A stretch of DNA of 12,502 nucleotides from DAOTVS01 sp034436375. Lineage in GTDB: Bacteria > Chloroflexota > Anaerolineae > SpSt-313. Shown piece after piece: positions 7,555-12,502 of this stretch. The notes under the pieces are model-generated. The model ran no database searches. It had not been told where the DNA came from and was given only the letters and a program-made list of their open reading frames with translations. The DNA lies in assembly GCA_034436375.1 (NCBI GenBank), contig DAOTVS010000350.1, positions 1-12,502 of the forward strand, in the 5' to 3' direction. Each line of letters opens with the position of its first letter. The first letter of the stretch is position 1. The translations under genes and the position numbers were made by a program.

Positions 7555-7618
7555 TAAACAAACCCAAAACGCAGGATCCCCGGCGGGTAACTGACCACTC
7601 GCCGGGGATCCTGCGTTT
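7555..7618 (-). terminator. Strong intrinsic terminator of the sigma operon
   Basis: Perfect 19-nt arms, AAACGCAGGATCCCCGGCG at 7567-7585 and its complement at 7600-7618, enclose 14 nt; three more base pairs are possible in the loop. On the minus strand the stem is followed by TTTTGGGTTTGTTT. It lies 20 nt after the stop of the bactofilin-repeat gene. The stem is long for a terminator and would also fold from the plus strand. Confidence 0.8.
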
Positions 7619-7638
7619 ATCCGCAGAGGAGGAGAGAC

Positions 7639-8649
7639 TCAGGTATTGCCATCCGGCCCCTGCGCGGATGGCGGAGCGGCAGGCGGCGCGACGTTGGGCG
7701 CGGCCGGAACATAGGGTTGGCTGCCGAAGCGGGTGAGGACAACGGCACCGAGCCCCCAGGCGCCGACAAGGAAGATGACGAGAGCGCCCAGACAGGGAAC
7801 GTTGGCCAGGAAAGCGAGGATCAGGATGCCGACGACAACGGCGACCAGCGGCTGTCGCTCGGCCTGTCGGAGCGCCGTGAGCACCCGCTCGCCGAGGGTG
7901 AGGGCGGCGGCGATCCAGCCAAAGAGGCCGGCGACGGCCAGGGCCAGCACCGCCAGGATGGCGACCGGGATACCCAGGCAGGTGATGATCAGGATGGGCA
8001 CGACCAGCACGGCGACCAGGGCGGTCAACAGGCCCACGCCGATCGAGTGGGCGGGGTAACTCACTACGGCGTCGCCCACGGTGCGGGTGAGGCCGGGGAT
8101 GAGGAGCACGACCAGGACGCCGAGGGCGGCCATAGCCAAAAAGCCCACGATGCCCTGCACCAAGCCCACGAATATCTGCCCGAACCAGCCGGCGCCGGGC
8201 CACCAGAAGGGGCGATCGTCCCAGTAGCGCACGCCGGCCAGGGGCACGATCTGGGGGCCGCGCGCCAGGTTCACGGCCTGACCCTGCACGACGGCGCCCA
8301 TATCCTGCTGCACACCATCGGAGGCCATGACATCACCCATTACGACGGCCGAAGACGACAGGTGCACGGCCTGGCCAAAGGCGATGACGTTGCCGCCTAC
8401 CGTGCCCGCTACCTCCACAGCACCGCCAAAGACGACCACGCTGCCGCGCACCTGCGAGCTACGGTCCAGCGTCACATCGCCGCCAAAAGAGACCAGGTCG
8501 CCATCCAGGCGTTCATTGGCGCGCAGGTGAAAATCCTGGCCAAAGAGCACCCGCCCGCTCTGCGGGCCATCGGCCAGCGCCGGCTGCGCAAACACCGCCG
8601 ACAGGAGCAGGGCCACCAGCAGCACCGCCCAGCGCATGAGGCTTTTCAT
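7639..8649 (-). CDS. Exported bactofilin-repeat (polymer-forming) membrane protein
   Basis: This 336-residue protein begins with a classic signal peptide (MKSLMRW, hydrophobic 8-20, probable AxA-type cleavage near 25-27). Residues 48-130 are imperfect repeats of about 17-19 residues: GDLVSFGGDVTL, GSVVVFGGAVEV, GNVIAFGQAVHL, GDVMASDG. This is the pattern of the bactofilin right-handed beta-helix. Four or so strongly hydrophobic segments follow (about 155-187, 202-224, 227-252, 267-305), then a Pro/Ala-rich tail (312-336). The repeats should face outward and the rest anchor in the membrane. Such proteins are often annotated as polymer-forming cytoskeletal proteins and are seen beside ECF sigma factors, but no biochemical role is established. 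The ATG at 8649 has AAAGGA-type spacing (AAGGA, 8658-8662); an upstream TTG is not needed. It is the last gene before a strong terminator. Confidence 0.88.
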   Translation of the reverse strand: MKSLMRWAVLLVALLLSAVFAQPALADGPQSGRVLFGQDFHLRANERLDGDLVSFGGDVTLDRSSQVRGSVVVFGGAVEVAGTVGGNVIAFGQAVHLSSSAVVMGDVMASDGVQQDMGAVVQGQAVNLARGPQIVPLAGVRYWDDRPFWWPGAGWFGQIFVGLVQGIVGFLAMAALGVLVVLLIPGLTRTVGDAVVSYPAHSIGVGLLTALVAVLVVPILIITCLGIPVAILAVLALAVAGLFGWIAAALTLGERVLTALRQAERQPLVAVVVGILILAFLANVPCLGALVIFLVGAWGLGAVVLTRFGSQPYVPAAPNVAPPAAPPSAQGPDGNT

Positions 8650-8672
8650 GCTGCATTTCCTTTCATCCAATC

Positions 8673-8710
8673 ATCCAGGCCTACCTGGATTACGCGCGCC
8701 ACCGGCGCGT
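8673..8710 (-). repeat. Two hairpins between anti-sigma and bactofilin-repeat genes
   Basis: The 71-nt gap holds two inverted repeats. One is CGCGCC-ACC-GGCGCG at 8695-8709, which begins about 11 nt after the anti-sigma stop. The other is ATCCAGG-CCTA-CCTGGAT at 8673-8690, shortly before the ribosome site at 8658-8662. Neither is followed by a T-run, so mRNA processing, stabilisation or translational control is more likely than termination. That role is inferred. Confidence 0.5.
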
Positions 8711-8720
8711 CTCTGCAGTA

Positions 8721-9266
8721 TTATGAGGAGGGGCGCGCCGGCCGGAAAATAGCCACCCGCAGCCAGGCTGTCAGGGTTGCCGCGGTCGCCAGGCAATAGA
8801 GCAGGGCAATGGCAGCTGCCGGAGTATCGAGGAGGGCGCGCAGGACAATGCACAGGGCCCGGGCCATTTCCCACAGGGGCAGGACTGCACTCCGCACGCT
8901 CAGCCAAAGGGCTGCTATCTGCGCGACGCCCGTCCCAACCAGAAGCAGGCGCGCGGCTAAAAGCACCGCGTAGAGGGCGGCCAACACGGCCAGCCCCAGG
9001 GCCATCCAGGCTGTTGAGCCGAGCAGTGCCCCACGGCGCTGCCGCCGCTCGACGCGCACCCACACCCGGGCGGCCAGGTCCACCGGCGGCTGGGCCACCG
9101 GCGGCGCTGTGAAAAAGCGGTCAACTTGCTGCCAGCGCTGCCACATCTCAGCGCAGGCAGGGCAAGCACTCAAATGCTCCTGGAAGCGCTTTTCCTCTTT
9201 CGGCGCCAGGCGCCCATCGAGATGAAGCGACATCCATTCCTGTAGCTCAGGGCAACGCGTGCTCAA
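8721..9266 (-). CDS. Membrane anti-sigma factor with zf-HC2 zinc finger (TTG start)
   Basis: This 181-residue protein has an N-terminal zinc-binding anti-sigma domain: C5, then LHLDGRL (14-20) and HLSACPAC (31-38) with H31, C35 and C38. Three hydrophobic segments follow (about 86-110, 113-145 and 149-170). Such proteins hold the cognate ECF sigma factor at the membrane until a signal releases it. The start is TTG at 9266, chosen because GGAGGGG (9272-9278) is 5 nt upstream and because only this start retains C5. An internal ATG (residue 12) would lose that ligand. The gene overlaps the sigma gene by 20 nt, the usual coupled arrangement of such pairs. The sensory part is mostly membrane with no large outer domain, so the signal is unknown. 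Confidence 0.9.
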   Translation of the reverse strand: MSTRCPELQEWMSLHLDGRLAPKEEKRFQEHLSACPACAEMWQRWQQVDRFFTAPPVAQPPVDLAARVWVRVERRQRRGALLGSTAWMALGLAVLAALYAVLLAARLLLVGTGVAQIAALWLSVRSAVLPLWEMARALCIVLRALLDTPAAAIALLYCLATAATLTAWLRVAIFRPARPSS

Positions 9267-9852
9267 GGCTTCCCCTCCGCAAGGCGTTTCTGCGGCTGGC
9301 CGCGGCCTCCTGGCGTTTGGCCAGGTAGCCCCCCAGCATCTCCCGCGCCCGGTGAAGCCGCGACTTGACTGCACTCTCGCTGGTACCAAGCATCCCGGCC
9401 ATCTCCTCATAGGAGAGATCGTGCCAGTAGCGCAGCACGATCACCAGGCGGTAGGCCTCGGGCAGGAGAGCGAGCAGGGATTGCATCTCTTGTTCCTTCT
9501 CACGTGAGAGCGCCTCCCGCTCGGGCGCCTCGGCGTTCGCGTCGGGCAACGAAGCCTCGGGCAGATCGTCGAGGGCCAGCCAGGAGAGCCGGCGCCGCCG
9601 CAGCCGGTCAATGCAATAGTGCGAAGCGATCGCCAGGATCCAGGACGAGAACTTCATCTCCGCATCATAGGTGGAGAGGCGCATGTAGACGCGCAGAAAC
9701 GTCTCCTGCGCCGCCTCCTCGGCTTCGGTAGGCGAGCCCAGCATCCGATACGCCAGGTTGTATACCGGTGTCTGATATGCCTGCACCAATTGAGTGAAGG
9801 CCTGCTGATCGCCTTTGCGCACTCGCTCAATGAGAAGCTGTTCCGCGTCCAT
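9247..9852 (-). CDS. ECF-type RNA polymerase sigma factor
   Basis: This 201-residue protein is the normal length for an ECF sigma factor. Region 2 spans about 18-88: it contains AFTQLVQAYQTPVYNLAYRM and AEEAAQETFLRVY, then KFSSWILAIASHYCIDRLRR, which includes the -10 recognition helices. Region 4 spans about 124-176: LPEAYRLVIVLRYWHDLSYE and the helix-turn-helix MAGMLGTSESAVKSRLHRAR, which recognises the -35 element. There is no region 1.1 or 3, and no C-terminal extension. The ATG at 9852 has GGGAG at 9858-9862; a GTG 17 codons upstream has no such site and its residues look random. The overlapping anti-sigma gene downstream is its probable regulator, and the candidate promoter at 9911-9939 suggests it transcribes its own operon. 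Confidence 0.95.
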   Translation of the reverse strand: MDAEQLLIERVRKGDQQAFTQLVQAYQTPVYNLAYRMLGSPTEAEEAAQETFLRVYMRLSTYDAEMKFSSWILAIASHYCIDRLRRRRLSWLALDDLPEASLPDANAEAPEREALSREKEQEMQSLLALLPEAYRLVIVLRYWHDLSYEEMAGMLGTSESAVKSRLHRAREMLGGYLAKRQEAAASRRNALRRGSLEHALP

Positions 9853-9910
9853 TCTCGCTCCCGGCTTTCGATCCGTCGCACGGCTTCTCGTTCCGGGCAT
9901 CACTACCCAC

Positions 9911-9939
9911 TATACGAGAGGAGGCCGCGCAGGGTTGCA
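9911..9939 (-). promoter_or_regulatory. Candidate autoregulatory ECF promoter
   Basis: The minus strand carries TGCAAC (9939-9934), 17 nt, then CGTATA (9916-9911). This resembles the known ECF pattern of an AAC-containing -35 and a CGTA-type -10 about 16-17 nt apart. A start near 9904 would give a leader of about 50 nt. A sigma-70 -10 reading (TATAGT at 9914-9909) shares the bases but lacks a good -35. Another -10-like box TATACT lies at 9967-9962, also without a -35. Confidence 0.42.
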
Positions 9940-10024
9940 CTCATCTGTTCTCTTCGCCTTCAGTATAGCCTAAGCAAGGCCGGGCTGCACCCGGCAAACG
10001 GGGGAACCGATCCAAGACCGCAGT

Positions 10025-10053
10025 AGGGTCTTTACCCTGGCCACTTGGCCAGG
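10025..10053. repeat. Two overlapping, mutually exclusive inverted repeats
   Basis: AGGGT-CTTT-ACCCT (10025-10038) and CCTGGCC-ACTT-GGCCAGG (10036-10053) share three bases, so they cannot both form fully in a single strand. They end 9 nt before the -35 box of the dehydrogenase promoter. They could be protein-binding sites or, if read from an unseen upstream start, alternative RNA hairpins. Confidence 0.5.
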
Positions 10054-10062
10054 TAGGACAAT

Positions 10063-10092
10063 TTGACAAGCACTACCGGGGCGCAGTATTCT
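10063..10092 (+). promoter_or_regulatory. Sigma-70-like promoter for the dehydrogenase-isomerase operon
   Basis: A perfect TTGACA (10063-10068) and TATTCT (10087-10092, 4/6) are 18 nt apart. Transcription would start near 10099 and leave a leader of about 87 nt before the ATG at 10186. It is the strongest -35 box noticed in the window. Confidence 0.6.
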
Positions 10093-10103
10093 TACTTCAG
10101 AGG

Positions 10104-10118
10104 AGACCTGTCAGGTCT
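10104..10118. promoter_or_regulatory. Candidate operator palindrome just downstream of the promoter
   Basis: AGACCTG-T-CAGGTCT is a perfect 7-bp inverted repeat around one central base. It lies about 5-20 nt after the predicted start, a position where a bound repressor would block transcription. It could instead fold weakly in the leader RNA, but a one-base centre favours DNA binding. The cognate regulator is not visible in the window. Confidence 0.45.
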
Positions 10119-10185
10119 GTGGTCCGATCTGCGCAGCCGGGGGCAGCACAGGGACCTCCGGTCCAGGCGAGTCAAGGAGGACACT

Positions 10186-11379
10186 ATGGTCAGTGGCAAA
10201 ACCGAAGAAGCCAAGCTTAACCGCAAGCTGCTCATGGGTATGGTCGGCGGCGGCCGCGATGCCTTTATCGGCGGTGTGCACCGCCGGGCAGCCCAACTCG
10301 ACGGCACTGTTGCGCTCGTCGCCGGCTGTTTTGCCTCCACGCCGGAGAAGAGCAAGGCCTCGGGCCGCGATCTGTATGTGCCCGAGAATCGTGTCTATGG
10401 CACGTATCAGGAGATGATCGAGGGCGAGCTCAAGCTGCCTGAGGGCGAACGCATTGATTTCGTCTCGATCGTCACCCCCAACCACATGCACTTTCCCATC
10501 GCCAAAGCCTTCCTCGAGGCAGGGTTCAATGTCGTCTGCGACAAGCCGATGACGCTCAACTCGGCCGAGGCCAACGCCCTGATCGACGCGGTGGAAAAAT
10601 CGGGCAAGGTCTTTGCCCTGACCCACAACTACACCGGCTACCCCATGGCCAAGCAGGCCCGCTGGCTGGTGCAACAGGGCAAGTTGGGCAAGGTGCAAAA
10701 GATCGTCGTGGAGTACCCCCAGGGCTGGCTGCTAGACAGGCTGGAAGCTGCGGGCTCCAAGCAGGCCGAGTGGCGCACCGACCCCAAGCGCTCCGGCGTC
10801 GCCGGGTGTATGGGCGACATCGGCTCGCACTGCGCCAACCTGGCCGCCTATATCACCGGCCTGGAAGTGGTCGAGATCTGCGCTGATCTGACGACCTTTG
10901 TGCCGGGGCGCCTGCTCGATGACGACTGCAGCGTCCTTATGCACTATGACAACGGCGCCCGCGGCGTGCTGATGGCCTCGCAGATCTCAACGGGCGAGGA
11001 GAACAATATCCGCATCCGCGTCTACGGCACCGAGGGCGCCCTGGAGTGGATCCAGGAGAACCCCAACTATCTCTACTTCACCCCCAAGGATGGCCCCACG
11101 CAGGTCTACAAACGCGGCAACGCCTACTGCTGTGACGCCGCCAAGCGCGCCACCCGCCTGCCCACCGGCCACCCGGAGGCCTTTTTCGAGGCCTTTGCCA
11201 ATATCTACATGAACGCGACCGACACTATGCGCGCCAAGATCCTCGGCAAAGAGCCGACTGAGCTCGAGTTGGACTTCCCGACGGTGATCGACGGCGCCAA
11301 AGGCGTCTTTATGATCGAGAAGGTCGTCGAGAGCGCGCACAGCAGCCAAAAGTGGATCCCGGCCCGCTGGAGCCGGTAG
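10186..11379 (+). CDS. Gfo/Idh/MocA-family NAD(P)-dependent oxidoreductase
   Basis: This 397-residue protein has an N-terminal Rossmann fold with the glycine-rich GMVGGGRDAFIGGVHR (18-33), then VTPNHMHFPIA (96-106) and CDKPM (118-122, the family's EKP motif with its catalytic Lys120). The C-terminal substrate domain has GGCMGDIGSHC-like GCMGDIGSHC (207-216) with the usual Asp and His, and a beta sheet of the GFO_IDH_MocA_C type (about 245-310). The family oxidises or reduces sugars and polyols such as inositol, glucose and keto-sugars with a nicotinamide cofactor; the substrate is not determinable. No signal peptide is present, so it is cytoplasmic. The ATG at 10186 follows an ideal AAGGAGG (10174-10180) by 5 nt. 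A frame extending to 10063 overlaps the promoter and is rejected. The isomerase gene begins 14 nt downstream. Confidence 0.95.
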   Translation: MVSGKTEEAKLNRKLLMGMVGGGRDAFIGGVHRRAAQLDGTVALVAGCFASTPEKSKASGRDLYVPENRVYGTYQEMIEGELKLPEGERIDFVSIVTPNHMHFPIAKAFLEAGFNVVCDKPMTLNSAEANALIDAVEKSGKVFALTHNYTGYPMAKQARWLVQQGKLGKVQKIVVEYPQGWLLDRLEAAGSKQAEWRTDPKRSGVAGCMGDIGSHCANLAAYITGLEVVEICADLTTFVPGRLLDDDCSVLMHYDNGARGVLMASQISTGEENNIRIRVYGTEGALEWIQENPNYLYFTPKDGPTQVYKRGNAYCCDAAKRATRLPTGHPEAFFEAFANIYMNATDTMRAKILGKEPTELELDFPTVIDGAKGVFMIEKVVESAHSSQKWIPARWSR

Positions 11380-11393
11380 GAGGAGTAGATACG

Positions 11394-12383
11394 ATGGCAC
11401 GTCCTGTAACATTGTTCACCGGCCAGTGGGCGGACCTGCCGCTGGAGACGTTGGCGGCCAAGACTCAGGCTTTCGGCTATGACGGCCTTGAGCTGGCCTG
11501 CTGGGGCGATCACTTTGACGTGAGCGCTGCCCTGTCGGACCCCAAGTATTGCCAGGGCCGGCACGACCTGCTAGCCAGGTACGGCCAGAAGACCTGGGCC
11601 ATCAGCGCCCACCTGGTGGGGCAGATGGTGCTGGACCCCAACGATTTCCGCACCGATGATTGGGCGCCGAAGGAGCTCAAGGGGCAGGCCGAAGCCAAGC
11701 GCGAGTGGGCCATCGCCGAGATGAAGCGCACCGCACAAGCCGCGCAAAAGCTGGGCGTCAAGGTTGTGAACGGCTTTATCGGCTCCTCCATCTGGCATCT
11801 GCTCTACCGCTTCCCGAACTATCCGGACTCGGTGATCGACGACGGGTTCAAGTTCTTTGCCGAAAAGTGGGGCCCGATCTTTGACGAGTTCCAGCGCCTG
11901 GGCGTCAAGTATGCGCTGGAAGTGCACCCCACCGAACTCGCCTATGACATCGTGACTGCCAAGAGGGCGCTCGAAGCCGTGGACTACCACCCGGCTTTCG
12001 GCTTTAACTTCGACCCGAGCCATCTGCTCTGGCAGGGGGTAGACCCGGTCCGCTTTATCAACGAGTTCCCCGATCGCATCTTCCATGTGCACATGAAGGA
12101 TGCGGGGGTCTACCTGGATGGCTATACCTCCATCCTGGCCTCGCACCTGCAGTTCGGCGACCATCGCCGCGGCTGGGACTTTCGCTCCCTGGGCCACGGC
12201 CAGGTGAACTTTGAGGCTATCATCCGCGCCCTCAACCGCATCGGCTACACCGGCCCGCTCTCGGTCGAGTGGGAAGACTCTGGGATGGACCGCGAGTTCG
12301 GCGCCAAGGAAGCCTGCGAATTTGTGCGCAAGGTCGATTTCCCGCCCTCCAACGTGGCCTTTGACGCCGCGTTCGAAAAGTAA
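11394..12383 (+). CDS. Sugar phosphate isomerase/epimerase-like TIM-barrel protein
   Basis: This 329-residue protein matches the xylose-isomerase-like/AP-endonuclease-2 TIM barrel. Likely metal ligands lie at the ends of successive strands: E176 in EVHPTE (176-181), D207 in NFDPSH (205-210), H233 in HVHMKDA (231-237) and E292 in SVEWEDSG (290-297); GHGQVNF (267-273) is another family signature. Members isomerise, epimerise or dehydrate sugars, inositols and keto-sugars using a divalent metal. Paired with the preceding Gfo/Idh/MocA enzyme, it probably handles the oxidised product of that enzyme; the exact reaction is unknown. The ATG at 11394 has AGGAGGAG (11378-11385) 8 nt upstream, overlapping the stop of the dehydrogenase gene. 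The length is slightly above typical (about 270-300) because of the insertion around 75-105. Confidence 0.94.
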   Translation: MARPVTLFTGQWADLPLETLAAKTQAFGYDGLELACWGDHFDVSAALSDPKYCQGRHDLLARYGQKTWAISAHLVGQMVLDPNDFRTDDWAPKELKGQAEAKREWAIAEMKRTAQAAQKLGVKVVNGFIGSSIWHLLYRFPNYPDSVIDDGFKFFAEKWGPIFDEFQRLGVKYALEVHPTELAYDIVTAKRALEAVDYHPAFGFNFDPSHLLWQGVDPVRFINEFPDRIFHVHMKDAGVYLDGYTSILASHLQFGDHRRGWDFRSLGHGQVNFEAIIRALNRIGYTGPLSVEWEDSGMDREFGAKEACEFVRKVDFPPSNVAFDAAFEK

Positions 12384-12394
12384 GATAGGTTCCG

Positions 12395-12430
12395 CAAAAA
12401 GGTCCGGGGCATCCGGCGGGCGCCGGACCT
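12395..12430 (-). terminator. Hairpin with T-run on the minus strand
   Basis: AGGTCCGG (12400-12407) and CCGGACCT (12423-12430) form an 8-bp stem around 15 nt. An A5 run precedes it on the plus strand (12396-12400), so the minus strand reads stem then TTTTTGCGG. This is an intrinsic terminator for a leftward transcript entering from beyond 12502. On the plus strand it lies 16 nt after the isomerase stop and, without T-run, would end transcription only weakly. Confidence 0.55.
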
Positions 12431-12452
12431 GAGACAAAGGATTGGGGTGTGG

Positions 12453-12502
12453 GTGGTGGTGGCTGCTTGCTGCCCTGCAGGGCGGTAAGCAGCCACAACC
12501 AC
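12453..12502. repeat. 50-nt near-perfect inverted repeat at the right edge
   Basis: Centred between 12477 and 12478 on CCCTG/CAGGG, bases 12453-12477 pair with 12478-12502 at 24 of 25 positions (22 Watson-Crick, 2 G-T, one G/A mismatch at 12458/12497). It may extend beyond the window. The outer left arm is a GGT/GTG-rich run (12444-12459). No gene is seen in it. It may be a terminator, a cruciform or a dispersed repeat unit. Confidence 0.7.

Larger units (their letters stand above)
7316..7638. other. Intergenic region between bactofilin-repeat and DUF58 genes
   Basis: This 323-nt gap holds, in minus-strand order, the terminator hairpin at 7567-7618, a featureless stretch at about 7445-7560, the possible small ORF at 7342-7431, the extended -10 box at 7341-7349 and the DUF58 ribosome site at 7321-7326. 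It therefore separates two transcription units that point the same way. Confidence 0.7.
9853..10185. other. Divergent intergenic region rich in inverted repeats
   Basis: This 333-nt region separates the leftward sigma operon from the rightward dehydrogenase operon. It has no gene. It holds promoter candidates for both directions and five inverted repeats: GCCGGG/CCCGGC at 9979-9995, AGGGT/ACCCT at 10025-10038, CCTGGCC/GGCCAGG at 10036-10053, AGACCTG/CAGGTCT at 10104-10118 and GGACC/GGTCC at 10152-10164. Confidence 0.75.

Noticed and set aside
7717..8799. A 360-codon open frame on the plus strand opposite the bactofilin-repeat gene
   Set aside because: Its translation is rich in Gly, Asp, Gln and His without a domain, while the minus strand has a signal peptide, repeats and membrane segments.
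10063..10185. A 41-residue N-terminal extension of the dehydrogenase
   Set aside because: It would begin at the TTGACA box itself and lacks family similarity; the ATG at 10186 has an ideal AAGGAGG.
11571..12437. A 288-codon minus-strand frame opposite the isomerase gene
   Set aside because: The plus-strand protein has all metal-binding motifs of its family; the antisense frame has none.
1..12502. CRISPR arrays, tRNA or rRNA genes, insertion sequences, phage genes
   Set aside because: No regularly spaced repeats, no cloverleaf-like or ribosomal sequence, and no transposase, integrase or phage motifs were found on either strand by eye.

Overview
The window is GC-rich chromosomal DNA, tightly packed with genes. 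It carries eleven protein genes: nine on the minus strand (1-9852) and two on the plus strand (10186-12383). I see no tRNA, rRNA, CRISPR array, transposase or phage gene. The gene mix (ECF sigma factor, zinc-finger anti-sigma factor and bactofilin-repeat membrane protein; DUF58 with a membrane transglutaminase; a GH63-like glucosidase; a Gfo/Idh/MocA dehydrogenase with a TIM-barrel isomerase) fits a free-living bacterium of the Chloroflexota (Anaerolineae/Caldilineae type). That assignment is inferred from gene style, not demonstrated. Most genes have strong Shine-Dalgarno sites, and these, not the longest open frame, set the starts given here.

Minus-strand block A (3417 down to 1) is a probable operon with a sigma-70-like promoter at 3389-3417. 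It runs GH63/MGH1-like glycoside hydrolase, then a YfcE-type metallophosphoesterase, then an Era-like GTPase that runs off the left edge. The junctions are a 1-nt gap and an ATGA overlap, so the three are likely translationally coupled although their functions look unrelated.

Minus-strand block B (7443 down to 3630) holds a possible 29-residue hydrophobic peptide, a DUF58 protein and a TgpA-like transglutaminase with membrane segments. A DUF58/transglutaminase pair usually travels with a MoxR AAA+ ATPase; none is visible here.

Minus-strand block C (9939 down to 7567) holds an ECF sigma factor, its overlapping membrane anti-sigma factor (TTG start) and an exported bactofilin-repeat membrane protein. 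It closes at a perfect 19-bp-arm hairpin followed by a T-rich run. A TGCAAC-N17-CGTATA element upstream of the sigma gene resembles an ECF promoter and suggests autoregulation. Blocks B and C together look like an envelope-related neighbourhood.

The divergent intergenic region 9853-10185 has five inverted repeats and a good TTGACA promoter facing right. This drives block D (10186-12383, plus): a Gfo/Idh/MocA dehydrogenase and a xylose-isomerase-like TIM-barrel protein 14 nt apart, probably a two-gene sugar or polyol oxidation/isomerisation operon. The right end (12400-12502) has a hairpin whose T-run is on the minus strand and a 50-nt near-perfect inverted repeat reaching the window edge. I found no clearly new system. 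The most unusual items are the dense inverted repeats before block D, the small ORF whose stop overlaps an extended -10 box, and the odd gene combination in block A.
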